Positions 5,367 through 5,955 of a stretch of DNA of 5,955 bases are shown piece by piece. The DNA is taken from positions 1 through 5,955 of the forward strand of contig JAJXYM010000443.1 in the NCBI GenBank assembly GCA_021780585.1, given 5' to 3'. Every line of letters starts with the position of its first letter. The first letter of the stretch is position 1. Under the pieces are notes generated by a model. It was given only the letters and a program-made list of their open reading frames with translations. It had not been told where the DNA came from and searched no databases. Source of the DNA: Deltaproteobacteria bacterium. Its GTDB lineage: Bacteria > Desulfobacterota > Binatia > Binatales > Binataceae. Position numbers and translations under genes: made by a program.

Positions 5367-5955
5367 ATGGCGCGACGCAAGGGCGATGAGAGCCGCGGCC
5401 TGTTCCAGACGCCGCGCGCGCCCGCTCAGCCGCTGGCGGATCGGATGCGGCCGCGGACGCTCGCGGAGGTCGTCGGCCAGGAGCATCTGCTCGGTCCCGG
5501 CAAGCTGCTGGCGCAGATGGCGGCGACGGGCGCGCTTCATTCGATCATTCTGTGGGGTCCGCCGGGAACCGGCAAAACCACGATCGCGCTGTTGCTGGCG
5601 CGCCAGTCGAACGCGATTTTCAAAACCATCGCGGCGGTCTCGGCCGGCGTCGCCGATCTGCGGGAGGCGGTCGAGGAGGCGCGCCGCGCGCTCGAACTCG
5701 AAGGCCGCCGCACGATCGTTTTCATCGACGAAATCCATCGCTGGAACCGCGCGCAGCAGGACGCGATTCTGCCCCACGTCGAGAGCGGGCTGGTCACGTT
5801 GATCGGGGCGACCACGGAAAATCCGTCGTTCGAAGTGATTTCGCCGCTGCTCTCGCGCGCGCGCGTGCTGGTGCTCAAACCGCTGGAGGACGACGCGGTC
5901 GCGGCGCTGGCGCGGCGCGCGCTCGACGATCGCGCCCGCGCCCTGGGCGCGCGCG
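5367..5955 (+). CDS. rarA: Replication-associated recombination protein A (RarA/MgsA), 5' part
   Basis: AAA+ ATPase of the RarA/MgsA/WRNIP1 family, related to clamp-loader subunits, which acts at stalled replication forks. The window holds 196 codons, less than half of the usual length of about 430-450; the gene runs off the right edge with no frameshift seen. The N-terminus PLADRMRPRTLAEVVGQEHL (22-41) is the family hallmark. Walker A is GPPGTGKTT (64-72, Lys70). Walker B is IVFIDEIH (117-124, Asp121/Glu122). The RarA-specific HRWNRAQQDAILPHVESG follows, with Trp126 where Phe is usual. Sensor 1 is IGATTENPSFEV (146-157), and the arginine finger is Arg164 in LLSRARV. Start is ATG 5367; no strong Shine-Dalgarno precedes it, but the short N-terminal tail is normal for the family. 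The missing part should carry the oligomerisation domain. Confidence 0.94.
   Translation, partial: MARRKGDESRGLFQTPRAPAQPLADRMRPRTLAEVVGQEHLLGPGKLLAQMAATGALHSIILWGPPGTGKTTIALLLARQSNAIFKTIAAVSAGVADLREAVEEARRALELEGRRTIVFIDEIHRWNRAQQDAILPHVESGLVTLIGATTENPSFEVISPLLSRARVLVLKPLEDDAVAALARRALDDRARALGAR

Noticed and set aside
4752..5777. 341-codon minus-strand open frame across the rarA start and the kinase gene
   Set aside because: It overlaps two genes with strong motifs (Walker A/B in rarA, glycine loops in the kinase), and its Arg-rich product has no family features.

Overview
This is a GC-rich, tightly packed bacterial chromosomal segment with strong G/C preference at third codon positions. A LolC/LolE-type lipoprotein-releasing permease implies an outer membrane, so the source is a diderm (Gram-negative-type) bacterium. 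The style fits an uncultured proteobacterial or deltaproteobacteria-like lineage, but nothing here fixes the taxon. I see no rRNA, tRNA, CRISPR array, insertion sequence or phage gene.

Layout, left to right. A small, highly charged protein of unknown function is on the + strand (77-361). It converges on a minus-strand block that reads, in transcription order: a type II pantothenate kinase-like protein (5227-4418), a 182-base gap, two consecutive CaiB/BaiF (class III) CoA-transferases (4235-2976 and 2952-1735), and a LolC-type permease (1668-442). On the far right a + strand gene for the AAA+ ATPase RarA (MgsA) starts at 5367, divergent from the kinase gene, and runs off the window.

The two CoA-transferases and the permease lie close together (23- and 66-base gaps) and probably share a transcript. 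The gap before the first transferase holds a plausible sigma70-type promoter (TTCGCA, 17 bases, TACAAT), followed by a leader with three adjacent palindromes and a good Shine-Dalgarno. The kinase gene upstream may therefore be a separate unit, with a possible weak terminator hairpin between.

The theme of the minus-strand block is coenzyme A: a kinase of the family that starts CoA synthesis, then two enzymes of a family that moves CoA between carboxylic acids. The second transferase has the expected catalytic Asp (YTDF). The first has VPQAW at that place and appears to lack the nucleophile. The pair therefore looks like a heteromeric transferase with one catalytic and one non-catalytic or differently specialised subunit. 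The kinase has His where the pantothenate-binding Arg of characterised relatives is expected, so its substrate deserves a check. These two residue-level oddities are the best leads. I see no clear evidence of an entirely new system.
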